This document shows positions 34,537 to 43,800 of a stretch of 64,000 nt of DNA, one piece after another. This DNA comes from Burkholderia diffusa (GTDB lineage Bacteria > Pseudomonadota > Gammaproteobacteria > Burkholderiales > Burkholderiaceae). Positions within the stretch are counted from its first letter, which is position 1; each line of letters begins with the position of its first letter. The notes beneath the pieces were generated by a model. The model worked only from the letters and a program-made list of their open reading frames with translations. It was not told the DNA's origin and ran no database searches. The stretch spans positions 124,001 to 188,000 of the forward strand of contig NZ_CABVPN010000007.1 in NCBI RefSeq assembly GCF_902499115.1. The letters run 5' to 3'. The translations under genes were made by a program, and so were the position numbers.

Positions 34537-36720
34537 ATGAAGCCACAACCTGCGAGCGAGCGACCTTCCATCGAACCGGCACGATGGAGAACCTGGCTCG
34601 ATCCGCTCGGCGGCGCCGCGCGCGACTGGGCCGCAAGCGACGGGCTGATCTGGCTGCACCTCGCCAAGACCGTGCTCGCCGCGCTGCTCGCGATGGGGAT
34701 CGCGATGCGGCTCGAGATGTCGCAGCCGCGCACGGCGATGACGACCGTGTTCGTGCTGATGCAGCCGCTGTCGGGGATGGTGTTCGCGAAGAGCTTCTAC
34801 CGCGTGCTCGGCACCGCGGCCGGCCTCGTCGCCGCGCTCGCGCTCGGCGGGCTGTTCGCGCAGCAGCCTGAGCTGTACATGGCCGGCATCACGCTGTGGA
34901 TCGGCGGCTGCATCGCGCTCGCGGTCCGCAACCGCCATTTCCGCTGGTACGGGTTCGTACTCGCCGGCTACACGGCCGCGCTGATCGGCCTGCCCGCGGT
35001 GACGACGCCGCAGACGCTGTTCCAGTCCGCGCTCACGCGCGCCGCGGAAGTCGCGCTCGGCATCGCATGCTCCGGCGCGGTCAGTGCGCTGATTCTTCCG
35101 CTCAGTTCCGCGAAGGCGCTGATGCGCTCGCTGACCGCCCGTCATGTGAAGTTCGCGGCATTCGCGGCCGGTGCGCTGTCGGGCGACCTCGCACGCGGCG
35201 ATTTCGAGCGGCGCTTCGCCGATTTCGTCGACGAGATCGTCGGCTTCGAGGCCAACCGCGCGTTCGCGTCGTTCGAGGATCCGCACATTCGCGCGCGCAG
35301 CCGCCGGCTCGCGCGCCTGAACAGCGAGTTCATGAATGCGTGCACGCGCCTGCATGCGCTGCACCAGCTCGTCAAACGCTTGCGCGCGAACCGGTCCGAC
35401 GCAGTGCTCGACGCGCTCGCGCCGCACATCGATGCGCTCGCGCAGCGGGTGACCGCGTTGCGCGACGAGCGGCAGCGCGGGATCGCGTCGACCACCGGCG
35501 CGCTGCTCGAACTGCGCCGCTTTCACGGCGCGCTGCCGAAGGCCGCGCGCGCGTCGCGCCGCGAGATCGAGGATCACGCGGCCGGCGGCCTGCTCGACTT
35601 CGACACCGCGATCGAGCTGATGTATCGCTTCATCGGCGAGTATCTCGGCTATGCCGACACCAACGCATCGCTCGACCGCGACGATCACGCGTTCGAACGC
35701 TCGGTCACGCACTACGCGGTGAAGACCAATTCGTTCTTCGTCGGTTTCACGTTCCTGCGCACGCTCGTCGCCGTCGGCGCGATGAGCGCGTTCTGGATCG
35801 CGTCCGAATGGCCGAGCGGCCCGCTCGCCGTCATCGCCACCGCGATTGCATGCGCGCTGAGCTCCACGTCGCCGCGGGCGCCGAAATTCGTCGCGCAGAT
35901 GGGCGTCGGCGCGGCATTCGCGACAGCCGTCGGCTATGTGTTCCTGTGCTACGTCTATCCGAACATCGACGGCTTTCCGCTGCTGTGCGCGACGCTCGCG
36001 CCGGTGCTCGGCCTCGGCGCGTTTCTCGCGATGCGTCCGGGCCTGTCCGGCTACGGGATCGGCTTCGCGGTGTTCTTCTGCCTGCTCGCGGGCCCGGACA
36101 ACGCGATCGCGTATACGCCCGAGGTGCTGATCAACAACGGTTTCGCCGTCGTCGTCGCGATGCTCGCGTGCTCGATCGTGTTCGCCGTGGTGTTTCCGAC
36201 CCACATGCCGTGGCTCACATCGCGTATCGCGCACGACCTGCGCCGCCAGGTCACGCTCGCGTGCGAAGGCACGCGCGACGGCCTCGCGGCACGCTTCCAG
36301 TCGAGCACGCACGACCTGATGGCGCAGTTGCGCACGCTGCTCGTCAAGCGCACGCGGCATCATCGCGACGCGCTGCGCTGGATGCTGTCGACGCTCGAAG
36401 TCGGCCATGCGGTGATCGACCTGCGCGACGAGCTGCACGGGTTCTGCGAATCGAAACCGCCGCAGACGCTGCACTGGACCGCATCGATCGATGCGGTGCT
36501 ACGCGAGCTGCCGCGATTCTTCGACGATCCGACGCCGGCCCACCATGCGCGCACGCTGAAATCGGTGAATCTGGCGATCCGAGCCGCCCAGCACACGCTG
36601 CACGCGTGGTACGCGGTGCCCGACGAACGCCATCGCATGCAGCGCATCATCGGCTGCCTGCACTTCATCCGCAGCGCGCTGCTGGACAAGGACGCACCGT
36701 TCAATCGCCATCGTCATTGA
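34537..36720 (+). CDS. FUSC-family efflux protein (YccC/AaeB-like)
   Basis: 727 aa. Two membrane blocks of about six helices (about 40-180 and 405-540) separated and followed by long cytoplasmic helical regions, as in the fusaric acid resistance/aromatic acid exporter family. Conserved segments: EMSQPRTAMTTVFVLMQPLS and PLAVIATAIACALSS. Such proteins export aromatic carboxylates. Usual partners (DUF1656 and a periplasmic adaptor) are absent here, so it acts alone or with distant components. A LysR gene lies divergently upstream. Confidence 0.88.
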   Translation: MKPQPASERPSIEPARWRTWLDPLGGAARDWAASDGLIWLHLAKTVLAALLAMGIAMRLEMSQPRTAMTTVFVLMQPLSGMVFAKSFYRVLGTAAGLVAALALGGLFAQQPELYMAGITLWIGGCIALAVRNRHFRWYGFVLAGYTAALIGLPAVTTPQTLFQSALTRAAEVALGIACSGAVSALILPLSSAKALMRSLTARHVKFAAFAAGALSGDLARGDFERRFADFVDEIVGFEANRAFASFEDPHIRARSRRLARLNSEFMNACTRLHALHQLVKRLRANRSDAVLDALAPHIDALAQRVTALRDERQRGIASTTGALLELRRFHGALPKAARASRREIEDHAAGGLLDFDTAIELMYRFIGEYLGYADTNASLDRDDHAFERSVTHYAVKTNSFFVGFTFLRTLVAVGAMSAFWIASEWPSGPLAVIATAIACALSSTSPRAPKFVAQMGVGAAFATAVGYVFLCYVYPNIDGFPLLCATLAPVLGLGAFLAMRPGLSGYGIGFAVFFCLLAGPDNAIAYTPEVLINNGFAVVVAMLACSIVFAVVFPTHMPWLTSRIAHDLRRQVTLACEGTRDGLAARFQSSTHDLMAQLRTLLVKRTRHHRDALRWMLSTLEVGHAVIDLRDELHGFCESKPPQTLHWTASIDAVLRELPRFFDDPTPAHHARTLKSVNLAIRAAQHTLHAWYAVPDERHRMQRIIGCLHFIRSALLDKDAPFNRHRH

Positions 36721-36840
36721 CCGTCGGCGGCGATCGACGGCAATCGATGCGCGCGCAACCTCATCCTTGTTCCGATTGGAAATAAGCTCTGCACCCGCGG
36801 TGATTAATCTTTAAGCAGTGCGAGCCTATAGTTTCCTCAC

Positions 36841-36857
36841 TGCCAGCGAGACTGGCA
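36841..36857. promoter_or_regulatory. Small inverted repeat in the leader of the 70-aa gene
   Basis: TGCCAG and CTGGCA flank five bases, about 20 bp before the ATG at 36878. It could be an operator or a leader hairpin; it ends before the AGGAG ribosome site. Confidence 0.35.
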
Positions 36858-36877
36858 CTGAACCAGGAGAAACCCAA

Positions 36878-37090
36878 ATGAAGCCGCTGCACCTCGCCCT
36901 CGTTGCCCTGTCGCTCACCGCCGCTGTCGCGCATGCGCAGCCCGCGCCGGCCGACGTCGCGCAGCAACCGGCGAACCGCGCCGAAGCCGTCCAGGCCGCG
37001 GGCCGCGCCGATCGTGCGCAATCGAAGCAGGAAGACCCGAACGCATGCGTCGGCCCCGTCAGCTTCTGCAACGTCTACTTCGGCAGCTGA
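36878..37090 (+). CDS. Small secreted protein with a C-terminal cysteine pair
   Basis: 70 aa. Signal peptide MKPLHLALVALSLTAAVAHA leaves a mature peptide of about 50 residues rich in Ala, Gln and Pro and ending CVGPVSFCNVYFGS. The two cysteines five residues apart could form a disulfide. AGGAG is well placed before the ATG. I recognise no family. The upstream sequence is unusually AT-rich with TATAGT as a possible -10 near 36825. Confidence 0.72.
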   Translation: MKPLHLALVALSLTAAVAHAQPAPADVAQQPANRAEAVQAAGRADRAQSKQEDPNACVGPVSFCNVYFGS

Positions 37091-37188
37091 GCATGACGCC
37101 GCGTCGCCACGGCCAGGCCCGCCGCGCACGCATCGCATGCGCGCGCGCACGACGCGCCGGCCGATCGCCGCAACGACACTGTCCGCCA

Positions 37189-37210
37189 CGCCGCTTCGAT
37201 TGAAGCGGCG
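37189..37210. terminator. Hairpin between convergent genes
   Basis: Arms CGCCGCTTC and GAAGCGGCG around a GATT loop, located between the ends of the 70-aa gene and the convergent peptidase gene. It lacks T-runs. Confidence 0.45.
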
Positions 37211-37219
37211 CATGCCGTT

Positions 37220-38329
37220 TCAGGCGCCGCGCCCCGGCCGCCACCCCACTTCGCGCAACGCATCCAGCAAACGCGCCTGCCCCAGCCCTTCGACCCGCGC
37301 GCCGCGCGATTCGACGTCGCGCCCCGCGACCAGCGCATTCACGATTGCCTCCTCCACCGCCTCCGCCGCCGCGACGAACAGCGCGGAGATGTGGTCGTTG
37401 TTCACCATCTTCACGGCCGTCGTCGGCGCGCCCTTGCTGCCGTAGTTCGCGGCCGGCAGCCCGTCGTTGCCCGTCGCGAACGCCAGGAAGATGTCGCCGC
37501 TCGAATCCTCGGTGCCGCCGCCGACGCGGGCCAGCCCGACGCTCGCCCGCTGCGCGAGGCGCGTGCACTGGTGCGGCAGCAGCGGCGCGTCGGTCGCGAT
37601 CGTGACCACGATCGAACCCATCCCGGCCTCGCCTGGTGCATCGGATGTGCGAAACGGCGAATACACGTGCCGCAACACCTCGCCGACCGGATAACCTGCC
37701 ACGCGCAACATCTCGCGCACGCCGTAGTTCGCCTGCACGAGCGCGCCGACGGTCCAGCCGCCCGCATCGGCCGCGACCACGCGCGACGCGGTGCCGATGC
37801 CGCCCTTGAACTCGTGGCAGATCATCCCGGTGCCGCCCCCCACGCCGCCTTCGGCGACCGGCCCCGACTGTGCGGCGGCCAGCGCGCGCTGCACGTGCGC
37901 GGCGTTCACGTGCTGCCCCCAGATGTCGTTGAGCAGGCCGTCGTAGGTTTCCATGACGACCGGCATGCACCAGTACACGCGGCCGGCCGCGGCTTCGCGC
38001 TCGTTCGCGACCAGCGCATCGCGCACCGCGCCGACGCTGTGCGTGTTCGTATAGGCGATCGGGGTCGTCAGCAGGCCGGCTTCGCGGATCCATTCGAGCC
38101 CGGTCGCGTCGCCGTTGCCGTTCAGCACATGGACGCCCGCGAAGCACGGCGAATCGTGCGCCGCGCCCGCGCGCGGCTCGATGACGGTGACGCCGGTGCG
38201 GATCGACGCGTTGCCGTTCTCGACGTTCAGCGTGCAATGTCCGACCCGCACACCCGGTACGTCCGTGATCGCGTTGAAGCGGCCCGGCGTGCCGAGTCCG
38301 ACGCGGATGCCGAGATCCCTCGTGCGCAT
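37220..38329 (-). CDS. dmpA: DmpA/BapA-type aminopeptidase (P1 family, Ntn-like hydrolase)
   Basis: 369 aa. N-terminal ITDVPGVRVGHCTL and EGGVGGGTGMICHEFKGGIG match the P1 peptidase family. Self-cleavage is expected between Gly238 and Ser239 in EAGMGSIVVTIATDAPLLPH, making Ser239 the N-terminal nucleophile of the small chain. DmpA/BapA enzymes release N-terminal D- or beta-amino acids from peptides and amides. It lies 45 bp downstream of an APC permease on the same strand, suggesting linked uptake and peptide or amide breakdown. Confidence 0.92.
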   Translation of the reverse strand: MRTRDLGIRVGLGTPGRFNAITDVPGVRVGHCTLNVENGNASIRTGVTVIEPRAGAAHDSPCFAGVHVLNGNGDATGLEWIREAGLLTTPIAYTNTHSVGAVRDALVANEREAAAGRVYWCMPVVMETYDGLLNDIWGQHVNAAHVQRALAAAQSGPVAEGGVGGGTGMICHEFKGGIGTASRVVAADAGGWTVGALVQANYGVREMLRVAGYPVGEVLRHVYSPFRTSDAPGEAGMGSIVVTIATDAPLLPHQCTRLAQRASVGLARVGGGTEDSSGDIFLAFATGNDGLPAANYGSKGAPTTAVKMVNNDHISALFVAAAEAVEEAIVNALVAGRDVESRGARVEGLGQARLLDALREVGWRPGRGA

Positions 38330-38374
38330 GATGCAATTCCTCCCGTCTTTCAATGGTTCGGTGTGTCGAAATGG

Positions 38375-39781
38375 TCAGAGCGAGCGGAACGCATCGCTGT
38401 GGCGCGCCCAGACCGCATACATCGCGAGCGCAGCTACGAGCAGCCCGCCGATGATGATCAGGTCGGTCGGCTTGGTCGCCGTCGCCAGTGTCGTGTAGAG
38501 CGTGTAAGCGGCGCCCGCGACCGCGACGAGCGGCGTCACGGGCCACAGCGGCATCCGGTAGTGATGCTCGACGTCGCGGCGCACAAGGCGACTCGCCAGC
38601 GCGGCCAGCCCGACGACGAGGTAGATCAGCAGCAGCAGGTCGACCGTGAACGCGGTCAGCTCGTCGAGGCTCGACACGAATACCAGCCCCGACGACGGCA
38701 CCGCCAGCGCGAGCGTCGCGAGCCACGGCGACTCGAAGCGCGGATGGATCGTCGAGAACGCGCGGTTGCAGGTGTGCGACCAGAGTGCATGCCGGCCGCT
38801 GCTGTACAGCAGGCGCCCCATCGTGATCACGATCGCGATGATCGCATTGAACACCGACAGGAAGATCCCGCCGCTGACCACGCGCGACACCGCCGGGTTG
38901 CTCAGCGAACGCACGACATAGCCGATCGGGTCCGCGCTCTTCGTCAGCTCCGTCAACGACGGCGCGCCGAGCACGATCGCGGTGAGCGGAATCAGTTCGA
39001 CGACGAGGATCACCAGCAGCGAATAGATCACCGCCTTCGCGACGTTGCGGTTGCCGCCGCGCAGGTCTTCGGCGAGATAGGCGGCGGAGCCGAATCCGTT
39101 GTAGCAGAAGATCGCCGTGCCGATCGCGGGTACGATCGCCGCGAGCGTGGCCGGCACCAGCGCATTGCCGCTCGCGACGACCGGCGCCATCAGTGCGTCG
39201 GCGCCGCGATGCGGGGAGCCGAATCCGAGCCCCGCAATCAGCATCAGCACGCCGATCTCGACGACGAGAAACGCGCCGGTGATCCACGCATTCGTCTTGA
39301 TGTTCAGCATGCCGAGCACGTAGCTGAGCAGCACGATCGTGAGCGCGACCGACTGATTGCCGAAGTGCGTGCCGAGCGCATTGTTCAGATACGGCGCGGC
39401 GCCGCTCGCGAGCACGGCCGGGATGAACACGCTGACGGACAGCACCGTGATGAACGTCAGGTAGCCGGGCAGCGTGCCGAAAACACGTTTGGCCATCACA
39501 TATTCGCCGCCCGCGCTGCGATGCGCGGCGCTGAGCTCCGCGTAGCAGAGCGCGAACGCGAGCGCGAGCACGCCGCCGAGCAGGAACGACAGCACAGCGC
39601 CGCTGCCGGCCTGCTGGATCGCGAATGGCGCGATCACGAAGATCGAACTTGCGGGCGTCACGCCCGACACGGTGATCATCACCGCGTCGCGCACGCTGAG
39701 CGTCTGCGACAACGCGCGCGGCGCGTCTTCCGTGGCAGGCGTCGCTTGCAGCGTGCCCGTCGATTCCGACATCATCGCCAT
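38375..39781 (-). CDS. Amino-acid permease (APC family)
   Basis: 468 aa with 12 predicted helices. The first helix motif VTPASSIFVIAP is typical of the glutamate/GABA antiporter-like and YjeH/LAT-type APC groups. Also CYAELSAAHRSAGGEYVMAKR and FGSAAYLAEDLRGGNRN. It starts at ATG 39781 behind CAGGAGAACG. It forms a probable operon with the DmpA-type peptidase and is divergent from a LuxR-type regulator at 39914. Confidence 0.9.
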   Translation of the reverse strand: MAMMSESTGTLQATPATEDAPRALSQTLSVRDAVMITVSGVTPASSIFVIAPFAIQQAGSGAVLSFLLGGVLALAFALCYAELSAAHRSAGGEYVMAKRVFGTLPGYLTFITVLSVSVFIPAVLASGAAPYLNNALGTHFGNQSVALTIVLLSYVLGMLNIKTNAWITGAFLVVEIGVLMLIAGLGFGSPHRGADALMAPVVASGNALVPATLAAIVPAIGTAIFCYNGFGSAAYLAEDLRGGNRNVAKAVIYSLLVILVVELIPLTAIVLGAPSLTELTKSADPIGYVVRSLSNPAVSRVVSGGIFLSVFNAIIAIVITMGRLLYSSGRHALWSHTCNRAFSTIHPRFESPWLATLALAVPSSGLVFVSSLDELTAFTVDLLLLIYLVVGLAALASRLVRRDVEHHYRMPLWPVTPLVAVAGAAYTLYTTLATATKPTDLIIIGGLLVAALAMYAVWARHSDAFRSL

Positions 39782-39913
39782 TTCGTTCTCCTGTTGCTCC
39801 TACCCTGCTCTTTTTTGAACACCCATACTCGGGCCCGATTGATTGCGTGGCAGTCTAGGAAGCCAAATTCAGGACCGCTATTCCCCCTTCGTGTTACACC
39901 CTTCGGTGGTGGT

Positions 39914-40714
39914 ATGGATCGACTTTTCTCCGAATTCGCGATGCACCAGGCGCTTGGCCGCGCGATCGATCATCTGGGCGAGCCGCGCTTCTGGCGCTTC
40001 CTGGTGCTGCTGCTCAACGAAATGGTGCCGTTCGACAACGCGCTCGCGACCGCGATCGGCCGCGACGGCGTGCCGCTCGTGCTCGACGAATACGACACGG
40101 GCGGCTCCGACAGCGCGTCGCCGGTGCCGCTCTACCTCAATGGGTTATATCTGCTCGATCCATTCCTGCAAGCCGCGCACGACGGGCTCGCCGACGGCTG
40201 CTACCGGCTCGAGGAAGTCGCGCCCGACCTGTTCCGGCAGAGCGAGTATTTCCTGAGCTACTTCCGCGACGCGGTGGGCGACGACGAGATCCAGATCCTC
40301 GTGCGGCCCAACGCCGACACGCTGCTGTCGCTGTCGCTCGGCGCGTCCGCGCGCTTCGACGTCGAGCCGCTCGGCAAGCTGACGGCCGCGATGCCGTGGG
40401 TGCTCGCGACGATCCGGCAGCACTGGCGGCTGGTGGGCGATGCCGCGCGCACGACGCCCGACGACGATCTCGGGGCGCGCGTCGAGCAGGCGCTCGCGCG
40501 CTTCGGCGCGGGCGTGCTGACCGATCGCGAGATGTCGATCGCAAGAATGGTGCTGCGTGGCAATTCGTCGAAGGCGATCGCGGAGCGGCTGGCGATTTCA
40601 CCCGAGACGGTGAAGGTGCATCGGCGCCATCTTTACGCGAAGCTCGGGATCTCGTCGCAGCCGGAGCTGTTTTCGCGGTTCATTCAGGCGCTCGGGGAGG
40701 ATGCGGCGGGCTGA
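39914..40714 (+). CDS. LuxR-type HTH regulator, non-AHL
   Basis: 266 aa. The N-terminal about 180 residues show no autoinducer-binding signature and no receiver phosphorylation site. The C-terminal HTH (about 198-255) reads LTDREMSIARMVLRGNSSKA and SPETVKVHRRHLYAKLGIS. It is divergent from the permease/DmpA pair with about 130 bp between, so it most likely controls that pair. The ligand is unknown. The open frame extends far upstream antisense to the permease; ATG 39914 starts the homologous protein. Confidence 0.88.
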   Translation: MDRLFSEFAMHQALGRAIDHLGEPRFWRFLVLLLNEMVPFDNALATAIGRDGVPLVLDEYDTGGSDSASPVPLYLNGLYLLDPFLQAAHDGLADGCYRLEEVAPDLFRQSEYFLSYFRDAVGDDEIQILVRPNADTLLSLSLGASARFDVEPLGKLTAAMPWVLATIRQHWRLVGDAARTTPDDDLGARVEQALARFGAGVLTDREMSIARMVLRGNSSKAIAERLAISPETVKVHRRHLYAKLGISSQPELFSRFIQALGEDAAG

Positions 40715-40730
40715 GCGCGACGCCGCCGCG

Positions 40731-41039
40731 TCACGACGATGCGACGTTCGCCGCCGACCGCGTCGGCGCGATCGCCAGGTGCAGCGCGCGCGTCGGCCGC
40801 AGCGTCACGTTCAGCGTCGCGCCCGGTGCCGCCATGCCGGGCGGCACTGACAATTCATGGCGCTGCAGGATCATGGCCGCCACCACCGTCATTTCCGTCA
40901 TCGCCAGATGCTGCCCGAGGCACACGCGCGGCCCCGTGCCGAACGGCATGTACGCGCCGCGCGGAATCGGCGACGCTTCGCCGAGGACGAATCGTTCTGG
41001 ATGTACCGGCTCTGGGTATGACGGGCCGCTGCCCGTCAC
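40731..41039 (-). pseudogene. Cytochrome P450, C-terminal remnant
   Basis: About 100 residues remain: PERFVLGE, then the heme-binding loop MPFGTGPRVCLGQHLAMTEM with the cysteine ligand, and the last strands. The I-helix, ExxR and everything before are absent. The preceding PSYPEPVHPERF is a garbled version of the usual PxxFxPERF motif, so the break is near 41000-41040. The remnant abuts the SnoaL-like gene (ends 41043). It cannot be functional. Confidence 0.8.
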
Positions 41040-41042
41040 GCA

Positions 41043-41420
41043 TCAGCCGCCCGATTCGATGAACCCGCCCTCTGGCGCCTGGTGCGGCACATACCAGCCG
41101 AAATACACCTCGGCCTCGACGATCCGGCCATCGCGGACACGCAACCGCTCCGCATTCCGGAACCGCCTGCCCGCAATCGTGTCGGCTTCGTACACGACGA
41201 ACACGTATTCGCCGTGCACGGCGACGTCGACAAACGCGAAGCTGGCGAGCATCGCGCTGTTCGGCCAGCAGCGCGCCAGATACGTGTCGCGGTCGAGCCG
41301 GTTGTCGAGCGGGCTCGTGAAATGGAAGTCTGGTGCGATCAGCGCTTCGATCGCGTCGCGGTCCTTGTCGACATACGCGCGATAGCTGGCACGCGCAACG
41401 TCACCGGGGTCGTCTGTCAT
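41043..41420 (-). CDS. SnoaL-like (NTF2 fold) protein
   Basis: 125 aa. NTF2-fold pattern: an N-terminal helix (ASYRAYVDKDRDAIEALIAP), FHFTSPLDNRLDRDTYLARCW, then strands ERLRVRDGRIVEAEVYFGWY. Such proteins are small enzymes or ligand-binding proteins of uncertain substrate. GGAGTAACGACG precedes ATG 41420. The P450 remnant starts immediately downstream, so the gene may once have been part of a P450 locus. Confidence 0.85.
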   Translation of the reverse strand: MTDDPGDVARASYRAYVDKDRDAIEALIAPDFHFTSPLDNRLDRDTYLARCWPNSAMLASFAFVDVAVHGEYVFVVYEADTIAGRRFRNAERLRVRDGRIVEAEVYFGWYVPHQAPEGGFIESGG

Positions 41421-41818
41421 CGTCGTTACTCCGCGAAGGGCGGGGCCGACGCGACAGCCCGCGTCGCCCCGAGGCATCGATCAAACGCATGCGGGCGGCA
41501 CGAACGACCACGACCGCCCGCGCATGCAGCTATGCGCGCATGCCCGACTCGATGCCATTCACGAAAACCCGCACCGGGCGATCGCCGCGGCCGCCTGCAC
41601 GCGCCGTGCCACGCCACGCCACGCTTTCCGCCGCGAGCACCGATGCCGCGGCTGCCCGTTGCCCGTTTCCGCACGCACGGGCATGATGTCCGCCAGCGTG
41701 CCGGCCGGGCCGCCCGGCTTCGGCGGTCATCGGCGCCGCGACCGGCATGTCTTGCATGCGCCGCCGGCATCATCGAGCAATCCGCGTGCCGGCCCCGGCC
41801 GCCCACCTCATCGAGTCC
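41421..41818. other. Intergenic stretch without a recognisable gene
   Basis: About 400 bp between the SnoaL-like gene and a divergently transcribed LysR gene. A minus-strand frame at 41530-41757 (75 codons) is open but has no ribosome site, signal or family signature. Several other frames are open by composition alone. Confidence 0.5.
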
Positions 41819-42703
41819 ATGTCACTACGCGCATTCAGAACGCTGGTCGCGATCGCCCGATACCGAACCTTCGCACGCGCCGGCGAAGCGATCGGGCTCA
41901 CACAATCGGCCGTGAGCCTGCAGATCAAGGCGCTCGAAAGCGAATACAACGTCCGGCTGTTCGACCGTTCGCGCCGCCAGCCGGTGCTCACCGAAGCCGG
42001 CAACATCCTCGTCGCGCAGGCCGAGCAGGTGCTCGCGATGGTCGACCGGATTCCCGATGCGCTCAGCGACGAGAAGAAGCTCGTCGGCCGCCTGCGGATC
42101 GGCGCGATCCAGACCGCGCTGTCCGGCCCGCTGCCCGATGCGCTGCTCGCGCTGCGCGCGGCGCACCCGTCGTTGCGCGTGCACGTATCGGCTGGCATGT
42201 CGGCCGAACTGGCGAACCGCGTCGCCGCCGGCGAACTCGACGCCGCGATCACGACGCGCCCGGTGCGCCCGCATCCGGCGGAACTGACATGGACCACGCT
42301 GTACGAAGACCGCTTCTGGCTGCTCGCGCCGCCGCAGTATGCGGAGCGCGACGCGGGCACGCTGCTCGAGGAATTGCCGTTCATCCGCTTCGACGCGCAG
42401 GCGTGGGCCGGCCGGATGATCGCCGCCGAGTTGCGCCGCATCGGCGTGCGCGTGCGCGAGGAGATGGTGCTCGACAGCGCGGAGACGATCGCGCGGATGG
42501 TCGCGCGCGGGCTCGGCGCGGCGATCGTCGCGCTCCCCGACTCGACGCTCGCGCGACTGCCGCCCGTCACGCGCTTGCCGTTCGGCCAGCCGCAGATGGG
42601 CCGCGCGGTCGTGCTGCTCGAACACCAGTCGCGGCCGGCGGAGCGTTTCGCGCGCGCGCTGGCCGCCGAAGTCACCGCGTCATCGATGAGAATTTCTCAT
42701 TGA
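41819..42703 (+). CDS. LysR-family regulator (CbbR/CysB-like group)
   Basis: 294 aa. HTH (MSLRAFRTLVAIARYRTFAR, AIGLTQSAVSLQIKALESEY) and substrate domain with GRLRIGAIQTALSGPLPDAL and ARMVARGLGAAIVALPDS. It lies 164 bp upstream of an AEC transporter gene on the same strand, which is a plausible target. Confidence 0.92.
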   Translation: MSLRAFRTLVAIARYRTFARAGEAIGLTQSAVSLQIKALESEYNVRLFDRSRRQPVLTEAGNILVAQAEQVLAMVDRIPDALSDEKKLVGRLRIGAIQTALSGPLPDALLALRAAHPSLRVHVSAGMSAELANRVAAGELDAAITTRPVRPHPAELTWTTLYEDRFWLLAPPQYAERDAGTLLEELPFIRFDAQAWAGRMIAAELRRIGVRVREEMVLDSAETIARMVARGLGAAIVALPDSTLARLPPVTRLPFGQPQMGRAVVLLEHQSRPAERFARALAAEVTASSMRISH

Positions 42704-42867
42704 ACACCCGATAATTAACCATTATTCCTGCTGCATCCGCGTGTTAACTTGGCGGCATCGTCACTCTTTCGATTGCGTGCCGCCATGTTGCCCGCCGGAT
42801 GGATTCCCGCTTCGTTCCGCTGCTCCGCGTGCCTGCCGTCCCGCCCGTGTCGCCTGAAGGCGCGTCG

Positions 42868-43800
42868 ATGATCGGCCCGATCCTGCTCGCGCTCGCGCCG
42901 GTCGCGCTGCTGGTCGCGCTCGGCCACGGCCTCCGGCGCACGGGCTTCATCGGCGATGCGTTCTGGCCGCACGCCGAGCGGCTGTGCTACTACGTGCTGC
43001 TGCCGGCGCTGTTCGCGAACGGTCTCGCGAATGCCCGGCTGCAAGCGCTGCCCGTCCTGCCGCTCGCGGCGGCGCTGGTCGGCTCGACCGTGTTCGTCTC
43101 GATGCTGCTTCTGCTGGTCCGCCGCTTCGTGTCGGTCGACGGCGCCGGGTTCACGTCGGTGTTCCAGGGCGCGGTGCGCTTCAACAACTATGTCGGCACC
43201 GCACTCGCCGCCGGACTCTTCGGCGCGCACGGAATCGCGCTCGCGGCCGTGTGCGTCGCGGCGATCGTGCCGACCGTGAACCTGATGTGCGTGCTGGTAT
43301 TCGCGCGCTACGGCGACACGCGGCTCGGCGCGTGGGCGCTCGTGCGTCAGATCCTGTCGAATCCGCTCGTCGTCGGGTGCGCGCTGGGGATCGCGATGCA
43401 GGTTGCCGGCATCGCGTTTCCGGCCGCCGTCGAACCGGCCGTGCGCGCGCTCGGCGCCGCCTCGATGCCGCTCGGCCTGTTGTGCGTGGGCGCCGCGCTG
43501 AAGTTCGACGCGGCGCGCGAATGGATGCAGCCGACGTGCATCGCGTCGGCGTTCAAGTTCATGGCGATGCCGCTCGCCACACTCGCGGCCGGCCGCCTGT
43601 TCGGGCTCGGCGATGTCGCACTGACCATCGCGCTGCTGTTCCAGGCGCTGCCGACGTCGTCCTCGTCGTACATCATGGCCCGCCAGCTCGGCGGTAACGC
43701 GCCGCTGATGGCCGGCATCACCGCGTTCCAGACGATCGCCGCCGCGCTCGCGATGCCGGCCGTGCTGACGGCGCTTGGGTCGGCGCCGGTGTTTCGCTGA
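42868..43800 (+). CDS. AEC-family transporter (auxin efflux carrier-like)
   Basis: 310 aa with ten predicted membrane helices. AEC motifs: YYVLLPALFANGLANARL, FQGAVRFNNYVGTALAAGLF and QALPTSSSSYIMARQLGGN. Family members export or import carboxylates such as malonate, malate or other small acids. ATG 42868 precedes the first helix with GAAGG upstream; the frame is open from 42799. A LysR regulator lies just upstream. Confidence 0.9.
   Translation: MIGPILLALAPVALLVALGHGLRRTGFIGDAFWPHAERLCYYVLLPALFANGLANARLQALPVLPLAAALVGSTVFVSMLLLLVRRFVSVDGAGFTSVFQGAVRFNNYVGTALAAGLFGAHGIALAAVCVAAIVPTVNLMCVLVFARYGDTRLGAWALVRQILSNPLVVGCALGIAMQVAGIAFPAAVEPAVRALGAASMPLGLLCVGAALKFDAAREWMQPTCIASAFKFMAMPLATLAAGRLFGLGDVALTIALLFQALPTSSSSYIMARQLGGNAPLMAGITAFQTIAAALAMPAVLTALGSAPVFR

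Noticed and set aside
34462..36474. A 670-codon open frame opposite the FUSC exporter
   Set aside because: Arg/His/Ala-rich shadow with no ribosome site; the plus-strand FUSC protein explains the region.
37391..39913. A very long plus-strand open frame running into the LuxR-type gene
   Set aside because: The upstream part is antisense to the DmpA peptidase and permease and shows no domain; only the part from 39914 is homologous to proteins.
41530..41757. A 75-codon minus-strand frame in the gap before the LysR gene
   Set aside because: No ribosome site, no recognisable family and alanine/arginine-rich. It could be a real small gene but nothing supports it.
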